The translations under genes and the position numbers were made by a program. Positions 8,480 through 17,037 of a DNA stretch of 43,823 bases are shown piece by piece. The stretch is from positions 1-43,823 of the forward strand of contig JAHYJC010000038.1 of the NCBI GenBank assembly GCA_019429275.1. Direction: 5' to 3'. Under the pieces are notes generated by a model, which saw only the letters and a list, made by a program, of their open reading frames with translations, made no database searches and had not been told where the DNA came from. The first letter of the stretch is position 1; every line of letters starts with the position of its first letter. Source of the stretch: Lentimicrobium sp. (GTDB taxonomy: Bacteria; Bacteroidota; Bacteroidia; Bacteroidales; Lentimicrobiaceae).

Positions 8480-10771
8480 ATGAAAAAAACGTACACATTG
8501 GTTTTTCTTCTGCTGACTGTCGCAGCCATGCATATTCAGGCGCAACCGCTCACGCAGGAAATAAAAATGAATAAGTTCATCACCGAACTGATGGCAAAAA
8601 TGACAATTGATGAAAAAATCGGTCAATTAAATCTGCCAACTGCCGGTGACTTTACTACCGGTCAGACTTCCAGTTCCGATATTGGTAAAAAAATTGTGGA
8701 AGGCAAGGTAGGTGGGCTTTTCAATATTCGTTCCGTTGAGAAAATACGCAGTGTGCAACAGGTAGCTGTTGAAGAAAGCCGTCTGAAAATACCCTTGCTT
8801 TTTGGAATGGATGTAATTCATGGTTATAAATCGGTTTTTCCGATTCCGCTTGGACTTTCCTGCTCATGGGATATGGAACTTATTGAGCAAAGTGCCCGGA
8901 TTGCTGCCACTGAGGCAAGTGCCGATGGCATAAACTGGACATTCTCGCCAATGGTTGATCTGAGTCGTGATCCGCGCTGGGGCCGGATGGCTGAGGGCGC
9001 CGGCGAAGATCCATATCTCGGAGGTGAAATCGCCAAAGCTATGGTTCGTGGTTATCAGGGCAACGACCTTACTTTGAACAATACAATCATGGCTTGTGTA
9101 AAACATTTTGCCCTTTATGGTGCAAGTGAAGCCGGCCGAGATTATAACACCGTAGATATGAGCCGGCATCGCATGTACAATGAATACTTTCTACCTTACA
9201 AAGCTGCTGTTGATGCAGGTGCGGGTAGTGTTATGGCTTCTTTCAACGAAGTTGACGGTATTCCAGCCACAGCCAACCGCTGGTTGATGGAGGATGTTCT
9301 GAGAAAACAGTGGGGATTTGAAGGATTCATAGTTACCGACTACACCGGAATTTATGAAATGATGGAACATGGAATGGGAGACTTTCAAACGGTTTCAGCA
9401 CTGGCACTGAAAGCCGGAATGGATATGGAAATGGTAGGTGAAGGATTCTTGCTTACTTTAAAAAAATCGCTTTATGAGGGAAAAATAACAGAAGATCAGA
9501 TTAACAAAGCATGCCGACGGATGCTTGAAGCAAAATATAAATTGGGATTATTTGATGATCCTTACCGTTATTGCGATGCTAAGCGTGCAGAAAATGAAAT
9601 TTATACCGATGCCCACCGCATGGCTGCCCGCAAAACTGCATCTGAAAGTTTTGTGCTTCTCAAGAACGAGGGCAACATACTGCCGCTTAAGAAAAATGCA
9701 AAAATAGCGCTGATAGGACCTTTGGCTGATAATCGCCTGAATATGTGCGGAACATGGACCGTTGCTGGCGATTTCGAAAAAGCAATTTCGGTGTTGGATG
9801 GCATTCAAATGGTGACCGGTAAGCCTGAGTTGATAAGCCTGGCAAGAGGTTGTAATGTGGTGGCCGATTCAATTCTTGAGACAAGGATTGGAATGTTTGG
9901 CAAACCCACAGGCTGGGACAGCCGCTCTCCCGAAGTAATGATTGCAGAGGCTGTAAATGCGACTGAAAATTCAGATGTGATTGTTGCGATTCTGGGAGAA
10001 GCCTCTGAGTCTTCTGGCGAATGTTCCTCGATAACAAATATTGAACTACCTGAAAATCAGCGCGATTTGCTTAGAGCGCTGTTGAACACCGGAAAACCAG
10101 TGGTTATGGTGCTTTTTACCGGCCGACCGCTTGCCATCACATGGGAAGAAAAGAATGTTCCTGCCATCCTGAATGTTTGGTTTGGTGGGAGCGAAGCTGG
10201 TGCCGCTGTTGCTGATGTGCTTTTCGGCGATGTTGTACCTTCGGGAAAACTCACAGCCACTTTTCCTCAGAACACCGGACAGATTCCAATCTTTTACAAC
10301 CACAAAAACACCGGACGTCCTTTGCCTGAAGGGCAGTGGTTCCATAAGTTTTTGTCAAATTATCTTGATGTTCCCAATGAACCACTTTATCCATTTGGTT
10401 ACGGCCTTAGTTATACTACCTTCAGCTACAGCGATTTAGCCCTGAGTAAAAACAGCATTAAACCCGGCGAAAGTCTTGATGTTAAGGTTACTGTAACCAA
10501 TACGGGCAATTTTGATGGCAAAGAGATTGTTCAGCTTTACCTTCGCGATATGGTTGGAACAGTAACAAGGCCGGTTAAGGAGCTGAAAGGATTTGAAAAA
10601 GTATTTATTAAGAAAGGTGAATCAAAAGATGTTACTTTTACCATTGACATTGAAGATCTTAAATTTTACAATTACGATCTCAGCTTTGTGTCAGAACCCG
10701 GTGATTTCAAAGTATTTGTGGGAGGAAATTCAAGAGATGTGAAAGAGGGATCATTTGTATTGCTGGAATAA
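8480..10771 (+). CDS. bglX: Periplasmic GH3 beta-glucosidase
   Basis: The protein is 763 residues, almost the same length as E. coli BglX. It starts with a signal peptide (MKKTYTL... ending HIQAQ, about 22 residues). The N-terminal TIM barrel shows KIGQLN, PLLFGMDVIHGYK, FSPMVDLSRDPRWGRMAEGA, CVKHFALYGA and FIVTDYTGI, in which Asp287 is the expected nucleophile. The second, alpha/beta domain begins around residue 390 (ESFVLLKNEGNILPL) and includes GEASESSGE, near the expected general acid. A fibronectin-III-like domain ends the protein (about 670-760). It removes terminal glucose from beta-linked oligosaccharides. With the GH144 gene upstream, a role in cleaving sophoro-oligosaccharides is likely but inferred. 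No SusC/SusD pair or sensor gene adjoins, so this is not a classical polysaccharide-utilisation locus within the window. Confidence 0.92.
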   Translation: MKKTYTLVFLLLTVAAMHIQAQPLTQEIKMNKFITELMAKMTIDEKIGQLNLPTAGDFTTGQTSSSDIGKKIVEGKVGGLFNIRSVEKIRSVQQVAVEESRLKIPLLFGMDVIHGYKSVFPIPLGLSCSWDMELIEQSARIAATEASADGINWTFSPMVDLSRDPRWGRMAEGAGEDPYLGGEIAKAMVRGYQGNDLTLNNTIMACVKHFALYGASEAGRDYNTVDMSRHRMYNEYFLPYKAAVDAGAGSVMASFNEVDGIPATANRWLMEDVLRKQWGFEGFIVTDYTGIYEMMEHGMGDFQTVSALALKAGMDMEMVGEGFLLTLKKSLYEGKITEDQINKACRRMLEAKYKLGLFDDPYRYCDAKRAENEIYTDAHRMAARKTASESFVLLKNEGNILPLKKNAKIALIGPLADNRLNMCGTWTVAGDFEKAISVLDGIQMVTGKPELISLARGCNVVADSILETRIGMFGKPTGWDSRSPEVMIAEAVNATENSDVIVAILGEASESSGECSSITNIELPENQRDLLRALLNTGKPVVMVLFTGRPLAITWEEKNVPAILNVWFGGSEAGAAVADVLFGDVVPSGKLTATFPQNTGQIPIFYNHKNTGRPLPEGQWFHKFLSNYLDVPNEPLYPFGYGLSYTTFSYSDLALSKNSIKPGESLDVKVTVTNTGNFDGKEIVQLYLRDMVGTVTRPVKELKGFEKVFIKKGESKDVTFTIDIEDLKFYNYDLSFVSEPGDFKVFVGGNSRDVKEGSFVLLE

Positions 10772-11123
10772 AATCTCAAATCTGTGATAGCTTGTGAATC
10801 AGATGCAAGCAAATTTGATTGGCATATACATAAGTAGGGGCTGCTGAAAAACTCGATGAAAACAGCTGCCGTTTTACGTTACGGTGCTCTGCACCTTAAA
10901 TTCCTCGTAGTCTATGATTTACTACCAACGTTTCGCAACTCTGTGGTTAAATCTGCTTATAAAGAAGTAGAATACCAAACCAAGTGCAAGTTTTTTTGAT
11001 GTTATTGCCATATTTCCATGCACCTAAAACTTTATTTCACCTTGTAATTATCTTATTTTTAAGTATATAGACGTTTCTCTGCAAGTACTAAGTTATGATT
11101 TTCTTCTTTCCAAACAAGAAGAT
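10772..11123. other. Gene-free stretch with a decayed insertion-sequence-like end
   Basis: This 352-bp gap separates two convergent genes. No protein-coding frame is convincing. From about 10838 to 10965 the sequence begins GGGGCTGCTGAAAAACTC and contains small hairpins: GGTGC/GCACC around TCT, and GTAGT/ACTAC around a 9-base loop. A start in GGCTGCTGAAAAACTC followed by such short palindromes resembles ends of transposon-type repeats I recall in Bacteroidota genomes. That is recollection, not a database match. No transposase is present. The rest is AT-rich with no feature seen. Confidence 0.35.
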
Positions 11124-11882
11124 TTATTCTGTTTTTTCTTCCTTAACCATACGTTCAAGGGCTTTATCGTAATATTCTTCAGCCTGAAGGAATCCGGCAG
11201 ACCAAACCTCTTTTTTTTCTGCTACACCCTTGTCGTTAAGGTACATCCACACTCCATCCTTAAAATTATTTTTGTAAGGACCTGAAATTTTTACCCTTCC
11301 GTTTGGGTGAAAAAATGTGGCAAGGCCTTCGAGTTTTCCATTCTCGTAAGTAGCACTGAGTTTCAAAGGACCATCATAGAAATATTGCTTCCATGTGCCT
11401 TCCTTCAGCCCGTATTTGTAATCGATTTCTTCGAGCAAATTTCCGTTCTGATAATAATTCTTCCAGGTTCCGACAGGCACTCCGTTTTCATAATATTCTT
11501 CAGAAACCAGAATATCATCTTCGTTGTAAAACTTCCAGATTCCTTCTCTTTTTTCGTTAAGATATATTCCTTCTGAGCTTTTTTTGCCCAAACGATTGTA
11601 GGTGATTGTGTAAGCTTTTGTACCCTTTTCAGTAAATTCGCTTGTGGCTCTTACCCTGGCCGTTGAATCGTAATAGGTAAATAACCCTTCCGGATGGTTA
11701 TCAACAAAATAACCTTCATAAATAAGTCTGCCAGCAGCATCGGCTTTTTTCCATTTCCCCTGCTTCAGGCCTTTATTGTCGGTATGATTTGATTCTGATA
11801 ATTGTCCGTATGTTTTAGAGCCCGAGAGCAAAAGCAGGGTAAAAGCAGTCAGAATAATCAGGTAAGAATTTATTCGGTTCAT
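11124..11882 (-). CDS. Secreted MORN-type repeat protein
   Basis: The 252-residue protein has an N-terminal signal peptide (MNRINSYLIILTAFTLLLLS..., about 26 residues). From about residue 40 to the end it is built of roughly eight repeats of 22-24 residues with the pattern G-x-W-K-x-Y-x-x-x-G-x-L. Examples are KREGIWKFYNEDDILVSEEY, GVPVGTWKNYYQNGNLLEEI and GLKEGTWKQYFYDGPLKLSA. This is the MORN_2 / YwqK-like antitoxin repeat, common in exported Bacteroidota proteins. In this phylum such proteins are usually surface or periplasmic and of unknown role; a toxin partner is not present next to it. It stands alone on the minus strand, divergent from recR. Confidence 0.75.
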   Translation of the reverse strand: MNRINSYLIILTAFTLLLLSGSKTYGQLSESNHTDNKGLKQGKWKKADAAGRLIYEGYFVDNHPEGLFTYYDSTARVRATSEFTEKGTKAYTITYNRLGKKSSEGIYLNEKREGIWKFYNEDDILVSEEYYENGVPVGTWKNYYQNGNLLEEIDYKYGLKEGTWKQYFYDGPLKLSATYENGKLEGLATFFHPNGRVKISGPYKNNFKDGVWMYLNDKGVAEKKEVWSAGFLQAEEYYDKALERMVKEEKTE

Positions 11883-11941
11883 TTCCAGCTGAAATTATAT
11901 TTTATAGTAATACAAAAACCGGGCAGCAAAGCTTTAGTTTG

Positions 11942-11949
11942 TAAATTTG
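11942..11949 (+). promoter_or_regulatory. -7 box for recR
   Basis: TAAATTTG followed by CAGC matches TAnnTTTG. It lies 49 bp before the recR start. The divergent MORN gene starts at 11882, so the 116-bp spacer contains both promoters. Confidence 0.55.
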
Positions 11950-11998
11950 CAGCAAAAATAATCAAAAAAATAGCGGCTACATATAGCAGATCATCACA

Positions 11999-12610
11999 AT
12001 GAACTCATATTCATCACATTTACTTGAGGAATTGGTTACTGAATTCGGAAAACTTCCCGGAATTGGCCGGAGAACTGCGGTGCGGCTGGCACTCCATCTG
12101 CTTAAACAGGATGTTTCACGTGCCGATAAACTGGGAAATGCCATCATAAATTTAAGAAATGGAGTAAAGTACTGTAAGCGCTGTCATAATATTTCGGACA
12201 ATGATATCTGTTTCATCTGTTGCGATCATAAACGAAATTCTGCAATTATTTGTGTGGTTGAGGATATCAGGGATGTTATGGCAATCGAAAATACAGGGCA
12301 GTTTAGGGGGATTTATCATGTTTTGGGTGGTATAATTTCTCCAATGGATGGAATAGGTCCTGGCGAAATTAATGTTGATTCCCTGGTTTTAAGAGTTGAA
12401 AATGAAGAAGTTGAAGAGGTCATTCTTGCACTGCCAGCCACAACAGAAGGAGATACTACCGGATTTTATATTTTCAAGAGACTGAGCGATAAAGTCAGGT
12501 CAGTTTCAGTTATTTCAAGGGGAGTAGCTATTGGTGATGAACTCGAATTTGCCGATGAGATTACGCTGGGTAAATCTATTATAAACAGAATACCTTACAT
12601 TAAATCGTAA
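11999..12610 (+). CDS. recR: Recombination mediator protein RecR
   Basis: The 203-residue length is typical. The N-terminal helix-hairpin-helix is LPGIGRRTAVRLALHLL (residues 19-35). A four-cysteine zinc finger follows at Cys59, Cys62, Cys71 and Cys74. The TOPRIM domain contains ICVVEDIRDVMAIE and YHVLGGIISPMDGIGP, with LALPATTEGDTTG. The C-terminal VSVISRGVAIGDELEFADE is the family's ATP/DNA-binding end. RecR works with RecO (and RecF) to load RecA onto SSB-coated single-stranded DNA at gaps. The gene has its own promoter and is not in the dnaX-ybaB-recR arrangement known from other bacteria. It converges with the next gene, whose stop is 7 bp away. Confidence 0.96.
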   Translation: MNSYSSHLLEELVTEFGKLPGIGRRTAVRLALHLLKQDVSRADKLGNAIINLRNGVKYCKRCHNISDNDICFICCDHKRNSAIICVVEDIRDVMAIENTGQFRGIYHVLGGIISPMDGIGPGEINVDSLVLRVENEEVEEVILALPATTEGDTTGFYIFKRLSDKVRSVSVISRGVAIGDELEFADEITLGKSIINRIPYIKS

Positions 12611-12616
12611 GAATTT

Positions 12617-12871
12617 TTACTTTAAGTCTTCAACCACATCAAAAATAGTCATCTGATTTCCTGGGATTCCCTGATCATGATGTTTTGGTAGGGTGCCATA
12701 ACCATTCTTCGAGAGAAAAGTCTGAATAGCAATTTTGTACATTGTCACTGGAGTGGTATTGTACTTTTTGCAAAAGGCATCAACCCTTTTCTTCTGCTGA
12801 ACCGTAAGTTTGAATTGGACAGCCTTGAATTTTCTAATTTTTCTATTTTTCCTTCGATCAGCCATTTTCAT
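12617..12871 (-). CDS. Small basic ribbon-helix-helix-like protein
   Basis: The protein has 84 residues and a strongly basic N-terminus (MADRRKNRKIRKFKAV). The segment FKAVQFKLTVQQKKRVDAFC, followed by KKYNTTPVTMYKIAIQTFLS, has the beta-strand/helix/helix spacing of ribbon-helix-helix DNA-binding proteins. The ATG could be 12871 or 12865. A -7 box lies about 40 bp upstream (12911-12918). The target is unknown, and no toxin gene is adjacent, so an antitoxin role is not supported. The C-terminal tail (QMTIFDVVEDLK) is distinctive and may bind a partner. The function is unrecognised. Confidence 0.6.
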   Translation of the reverse strand: MKMADRRKNRKIRKFKAVQFKLTVQQKKRVDAFCKKYNTTPVTMYKIAIQTFLSKNGYGTLPKHHDQGIPGNQMTIFDVVEDLK

Positions 12872-12910
12872 AAAATAAGTTGAGTCATCAGGTTGTTGAA
12901 ATCGGTTTTA

Positions 12911-12918
12911 CAAACCTA
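12911..12918 (-). promoter_or_regulatory. -7 box for the ribbon-helix-helix-like gene
   Basis: On the minus strand this reads TAGGTTTG, matching TAnnTTTG, about 40 bp before the start codon at 12871. Confidence 0.45.
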
Positions 12919-12975
12919 CATGAATTATTCATGAAATGCAAACACCGGTGCCACTTTCTAATGCGGGTGTTCAAG

Positions 12976-14361
12976 TCATCGTTGATTGATAAAGCTCCTT
13001 ATGTCATTAATGATCTGGTTTGCCAGCTCAATAGCCGAACTTTCAGTTTTGCTTTCCGAATAAATACGGATAATGGGTTCGGTATTTGATTTTCTGAGGT
13101 GTACCCAATCTTTGTCAAATTCAATTTTCACACCATCAATGGTAGTAACCTGGTGGTTATTATATTTTTCGGCAATTTGCGAAAGTATCAGGTCAACATT
13201 CATTTCAGGGGAAAGCTGTATTTTATTTTTCGAAATGAAATAGGAGGGATAGGTTTTCCTGAGTGAAGTGCAGGAATGGCCGGTAACAGCGAGTTGCGAA
13301 AGAAACAATGCAATGCCTGCCAGGGCATCCCTTCCGTAATGCAGCTCAGGCAGAATTACTCCGCCATTTCCTTCGCCACCAATGATTGCATTGGTTTCTT
13401 TCATTTTTGCCACAACATTTACTTCTCCTACTGCAGCAGCAGCGTAAAAACCACCTGCTTTTTCAGTAATATCTCTCAGTGCACGGGTCGATGAAAGGTT
13501 CGAAACTGTATTACCTTTCTTAAAGCTCATTACGTAATCGGCAACTGCTACAAGTGTATATTCTTCACCAAACATGCTGCCATCTTCGCAAATTATGGCC
13601 AGGCGGTCAACATCTGGATCAACCACAAAACCAACATGAGCTTCTTTTTGCACGACCAACCGGGAAATCTCAGTTAGGTGTTCTGGCAATGGTTCAGGAT
13701 TGTGAGGAAATATACCTGTAGGCTCGCAGTAGAGTTCGAATATGATTTCCACCCCAAGTGCCTTTAAAAGCATAGGAATGGCAATCCCACCCGTTGAATT
13801 TACGGCATCAACGGCTACCCTGAATCCGGCTTTTCTGATGGCTTCACAATTTACATAGGACAATTCAAGTATTTTATCTATATGCTTCTTAATCTGTGTG
13901 TTATCATACGTTATATTGCCTAGCTTCTCAACTTCTGAAAAATTAAAATCTTCCTTTTCGGCAATTTCAAGCAATTTTTCACCGGTCTTGCCATCAAGAA
14001 ACTCTCCCTTTTCGTTTAAAAGTTTCAGAGCATTCCACTGCCACGGATTATGGCTTGCTGAAATAATTACTCCACCGGCAGCATTCAGGCTTATCACAGC
14101 CATTTCGACGGTTGGTGTTGTCGAAGGACCGAGATCGACAACGTTTAAGCCCATACCCGTAAGAGTTGCAGTAACAAGATCACTCACCATTTTGCCCGAT
14201 ACCCTGGCATCGCGCCCTACCACAATTGTACTTTTATTTTTTGGATTTAAAAGTGTAGCAAATGCTGCAGTGAATTTGACAATATCAAGTGGGCTCAGCC
14301 CTTCGCCCGGCCGGCCACCGATGGTTCCGCGAATACCCGAAATGCTTTTAATTAGAGTCAT
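12976..14361 (-). CDS. glmM: Phosphoglucosamine mutase (alpha-D-phosphohexomutase)
   Basis: The protein has 461 residues from ATG 14361. Alpha-phosphohexomutase signatures appear in order: SISGIRGTIGG at the start; IISASHNPWQWN with the phosphoserine at Ser103; the metal-binding DPDVDRL; the sugar-binding IGGEGNGGVI; and the phosphate-binding RKSNTEPIIRIYSE near the end. It should convert glucosamine-6-phosphate to glucosamine-1-phosphate for UDP-GlcNAc synthesis. A phosphoglucomutase or phosphomannomutase activity cannot be excluded by motifs alone, since SASHNP replaces the usual TASHNP. A longer start at 14382 would run over the -7 box at 14380-14387, so the shorter start is preferred. Confidence 0.85.
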   Translation of the reverse strand: MTLIKSISGIRGTIGGRPGEGLSPLDIVKFTAAFATLLNPKNKSTIVVGRDARVSGKMVSDLVTATLTGMGLNVVDLGPSTTPTVEMAVISLNAAGGVIISASHNPWQWNALKLLNEKGEFLDGKTGEKLLEIAEKEDFNFSEVEKLGNITYDNTQIKKHIDKILELSYVNCEAIRKAGFRVAVDAVNSTGGIAIPMLLKALGVEIIFELYCEPTGIFPHNPEPLPEHLTEISRLVVQKEAHVGFVVDPDVDRLAIICEDGSMFGEEYTLVAVADYVMSFKKGNTVSNLSSTRALRDITEKAGGFYAAAAVGEVNVVAKMKETNAIIGGEGNGGVILPELHYGRDALAGIALFLSQLAVTGHSCTSLRKTYPSYFISKNKIQLSPEMNVDLILSQIAEKYNNHQVTTIDGVKIEFDKDWVHLRKSNTEPIIRIYSESKTESSAIELANQIINDIRSFINQR

Positions 14362-14379
14362 AGATACTTGAATTTGGCG

Positions 14380-14387
14380 CAAATTTA
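14380..14387 (-). promoter_or_regulatory. -7 box for glmM
   Basis: The minus strand reads TAAATTTGCG, matching TAnnTTTG. It lies 18 bp before ATG 14361, which gives a short leader and supports that start over 14382. Confidence 0.6.
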
Positions 14388-14639
14388 ATGGAAATTATCA
14401 TTGAAGCGGATTTGTATCTTTTGTTAACAGAGTCTTATAGGTTGTGAGGTTATAAAATTTGTCACCGAACATAGGCCGGTATTCAAAAATTATCAACTGA
14501 TTTTCAATATGCTTATTTCTTAAATTGTTTGTAATTAGCGCGAATAGTCAGAGAAATCCTGTCATCTCATAGATTCGAAAATATTCCCGTTTTAAAAAGC
14601 TAAAACAGGCAATCCCTCATTTTGCACCTTAAAAATGCC

Positions 14640-14647
14640 TATTTTTG
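14640..14647 (+). promoter_or_regulatory. -7 box deciding the start of the TPR gene
   Basis: TATTTTTG followed by CAACTG fits TAnnTTTG. It lies inside an upstream extension of the reading frame that begins at 14635. A promoter there means translation starts at ATG 14674. Confidence 0.6.
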
Positions 14648-14673
14648 CAACTGATTATTGCAGGCGCATAATC

Positions 14674-16092
14674 ATGCTGAATATGGACGATTTATTTAAG
14701 GATAACGAAGAAGACCAATCCATTAGCTTTCTCATCGAAAGATTTAATGCCATGCTAAAAGAGAATGGACATTACTTTTTTGATGTTGAAGAGTATGAAG
14801 ATCTGATTGACCACTATCTGGCAGCCGGCGAGATGAAAAAATGCAGTAGAGTGATCGGTTATGCGCTTGAGCAATATCCCGATCATTCGGGTTTGGTTAT
14901 CCGTCAGGCGCAGGTTCTTGTTTCATCTGATAAGGCTGAAGCAGCTTTGAAAATTCTTTCAAGGGTTGAGGAGTTGGAACCAAACAACAGTGAGATTTTT
15001 ATCACTAAAGGTGCGATTTACAGCAGCATGAAACGCTACAATGATGCCATACGCGAATACCACAAAGCCATTAGCGACGAAGAGGATCTGGCCAATATAT
15101 ATTCGAGTATTGCTTTTGAGTATGAAAACCTTGCCGATTACACCAATGCCATTGCTTATCTTAAAAAAGCACTTGAAATAGAACCTGAAAATGAATCAAT
15201 CATTTTTGAACTTGCGTTCTGTTATGAAATTACCAATCAACTTGAAGGCAGTATTGAATATTTCACCGAATTTACCGATAAATATCCATATTCAAAATTC
15301 GCCTGGTTTAACCTGGGGGTTGCGCTCAATTCTGTGGAGCTTTTTGAGAAAGCCATTGAAGCTTTTGAATTTGCCATTGCCATCGATCCATCCTTTTCAT
15401 CGGCATACTTTAACAAAGCCAACTCACTTGCCGGAATGCAACTTTTCACGCATGCCATTCATGCTTATCGCGAAACTTTTGAATACGAAGACCCAGAGGC
15501 TCTTACCTATTATTACATAGGTGAATGTTACGAAAAACTTGAAGAATTTGATCTGGCACTTGATAATTTCCGTAAATCGGTGACTCTCGATGAAAACCTG
15601 GCTGATGCCTGGATTGGAATGGGTGTTTGCTATGAGGAAAAAGGAAATATTAAATCGGCCCTGCGCTTTATCAGGAGAGCGCTGGAGATTGACCCCGATA
15701 ACCCCGATTACCTGGCTACACTGGCTTTGTGTCAGCAGCATGGAGGTTACATGGCGGAAGCAGCCATAACTTATGCAAAAGCAGTTGGCATAAATTCTCT
15801 TGATGCAGGAACCTGGCTTGATTTTTCAGGGCTGTTTGCTGAGCTCGGAAATTATGATCAGGCTCTTGAAGTTATTGATTCAGCGCTGGTTAGTCTTCCC
15901 CAGAAAGCTGCACTTCAATACCGGAAAGCTGCCTGTCTTTTTATTCTTGGGCGAACCCGTGAAGCTTCTGATATGCTCGAAAAAGCACTCGTTCTTGAAA
16001 AGGAAGGGCTGGAGGCCATGTTTGAATTTGCTCCTGTATTGCGCCATAATCCTTATGTTTCAGGTATTATTGATGGTTTTAAAAATAAATAA
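14674..16092 (+). CDS. Tetratricopeptide repeat protein
   Basis: From ATG 14674 the protein has 472 residues and no signal peptide, so it is probably cytoplasmic. It opens with an acidic region (MDDLFKDNEEDQSISFL), then about a dozen TPR units of 34 residues. Clear examples are AIREYHKAISDEEDLANIYS, AIAYLKKALEIEPENESIIF, AIEAFEFAIAIDPSFSSAYF and ALRFIRRALEIDPDNPDYLA. Such repeats form a scaffold for protein partners, which cannot be identified here. It leads a plus-strand run in which the DUF368 gene starts 18 bp and aroE about 0.9 kb further on. Co-transcription is likely, but a shared pathway is not obvious. Confidence 0.85.
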   Translation: MLNMDDLFKDNEEDQSISFLIERFNAMLKENGHYFFDVEEYEDLIDHYLAAGEMKKCSRVIGYALEQYPDHSGLVIRQAQVLVSSDKAEAALKILSRVEELEPNNSEIFITKGAIYSSMKRYNDAIREYHKAISDEEDLANIYSSIAFEYENLADYTNAIAYLKKALEIEPENESIIFELAFCYEITNQLEGSIEYFTEFTDKYPYSKFAWFNLGVALNSVELFEKAIEAFEFAIAIDPSFSSAYFNKANSLAGMQLFTHAIHAYRETFEYEDPEALTYYYIGECYEKLEEFDLALDNFRKSVTLDENLADAWIGMGVCYEEKGNIKSALRFIRRALEIDPDNPDYLATLALCQQHGGYMAEAAITYAKAVGINSLDAGTWLDFSGLFAELGNYDQALEVIDSALVSLPQKAALQYRKAACLFILGRTREASDMLEKALVLEKEGLEAMFEFAPVLRHNPYVSGIIDGFKNK

Positions 16093-16109
16093 TCATTCAC
16101 CCTTTTTTT

Positions 16110-17030
16110 ATGAAAGAATATTTTAGCCTGTTCCTGAAAGGGATTGCTATGGGAACAGCCAACATAATACCCGGGGTTTCGGGTGGAACAATTGCGCTTA
16201 TTGTGGGAATTTTTGAAAGGCTTATCAATGCCATCAAATCTTTCAATGTAATCGCCCTCAAACTGCTGTTGAAAGGAGATTTTAAGGGTTTTGCAAAACA
16301 CACCGACCTGTATTTTCTGATTTCACTTTTTGCCGGTGTAGGTTTCGCAATTATTGTTCTTGCCAGAATTTTAGGATTTTTATTCAATGAATACCCTGTT
16401 TACATCTGGTCATTTTTCTTCGGACTAATACTTGCTTCTGTTTACTTTGTGGGCAAAACCATTACAAAATGGAACACAACAACAGTAATTACTTTCATTG
16501 TTGGAACTGCAATAGCCTTTGCCCTGAGTTTTTTAAATCCTGCAACTGAAAACAGCGGGTTTCTTTATCTGATAATTTGCGGGGTAGTTGCTATCTGCAG
16601 CATGATTCTACCTGGCTTGTCGGGCTCATTTGTGCTTATTTTAATGGGAAATTACCAGTTGGTTTTTATTGATGCCATAAATAATCTGCGTTTTGATATT
16701 TTGTTTCCGGTTGTTTTAGGTGCAGGATTCGGCCTTCTGGGATTTTCATACCTTTTGTCATGGATTTTTAAAAAGTTCCGAAATCAGACGATTGCCCTGC
16801 TAACAGGTTTTATTCTGGGCTCACTTGGCATTATCTGGCCATGGAAAAATGCAATTCATATGTTGGATGCGGCCGGAAACCTGATTTTTAAAAAGGGTGA
16901 AACTATTGTAGAAAGGTATGTAATGATATTACCCGATATGAATATTGAGTTCTTTATTGCGATTTTAATTATGCTATCGGGTGTAGCCACCATCTGGATT
17001 ATAGAAAAGCAGGCTTCTGCCGGAAAATAA
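16110..17030 (+). CDS. DUF368 membrane protein, undecaprenyl-phosphate translocase
   Basis: The protein has 306 residues and about eight or nine membrane segments. The N-terminal GIAMGTANIIPGVSGGTIAL and the internal repeat-like SMILPGLSGSFVLILMGNYQ are the paired signature loops of DUF368. Members of this family (PopT) were shown to recycle undecaprenyl phosphate across the cytoplasmic membrane, returning the lipid carrier used for cell-wall and surface-polysaccharide synthesis. The start is fixed by the 18-bp gap from the TPR gene and by similarity beginning at MKEYFSLFLKG. It is followed 7 bp later by aroE. The pairing is positional only, but lipid-carrier recycling agrees with a glycan-rich envelope as encoded at 24028-30363. 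Confidence 0.85.
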   Translation: MKEYFSLFLKGIAMGTANIIPGVSGGTIALIVGIFERLINAIKSFNVIALKLLLKGDFKGFAKHTDLYFLISLFAGVGFAIIVLARILGFLFNEYPVYIWSFFFGLILASVYFVGKTITKWNTTTVITFIVGTAIAFALSFLNPATENSGFLYLIICGVVAICSMILPGLSGSFVLILMGNYQLVFIDAINNLRFDILFPVVLGAGFGLLGFSYLLSWIFKKFRNQTIALLTGFILGSLGIIWPWKNAIHMLDAAGNLIFKKGETIVERYVMILPDMNIEFFIAILIMLSGVATIWIIEKQASAGK

Positions 17031-17037
17031 AATAAAC

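Noticed and set aside
11124-11882. YwqK-type antitoxin role for the MORN-repeat protein
   Set aside because: The repeats resemble that annotation, but no LXG-type toxin is present and the protein has a signal peptide.
12617-12871. Antitoxin of a toxin-antitoxin pair
   Set aside because: The ribbon-helix-helix-like protein has no toxin gene beside it; the neighbours are recR and glmM.
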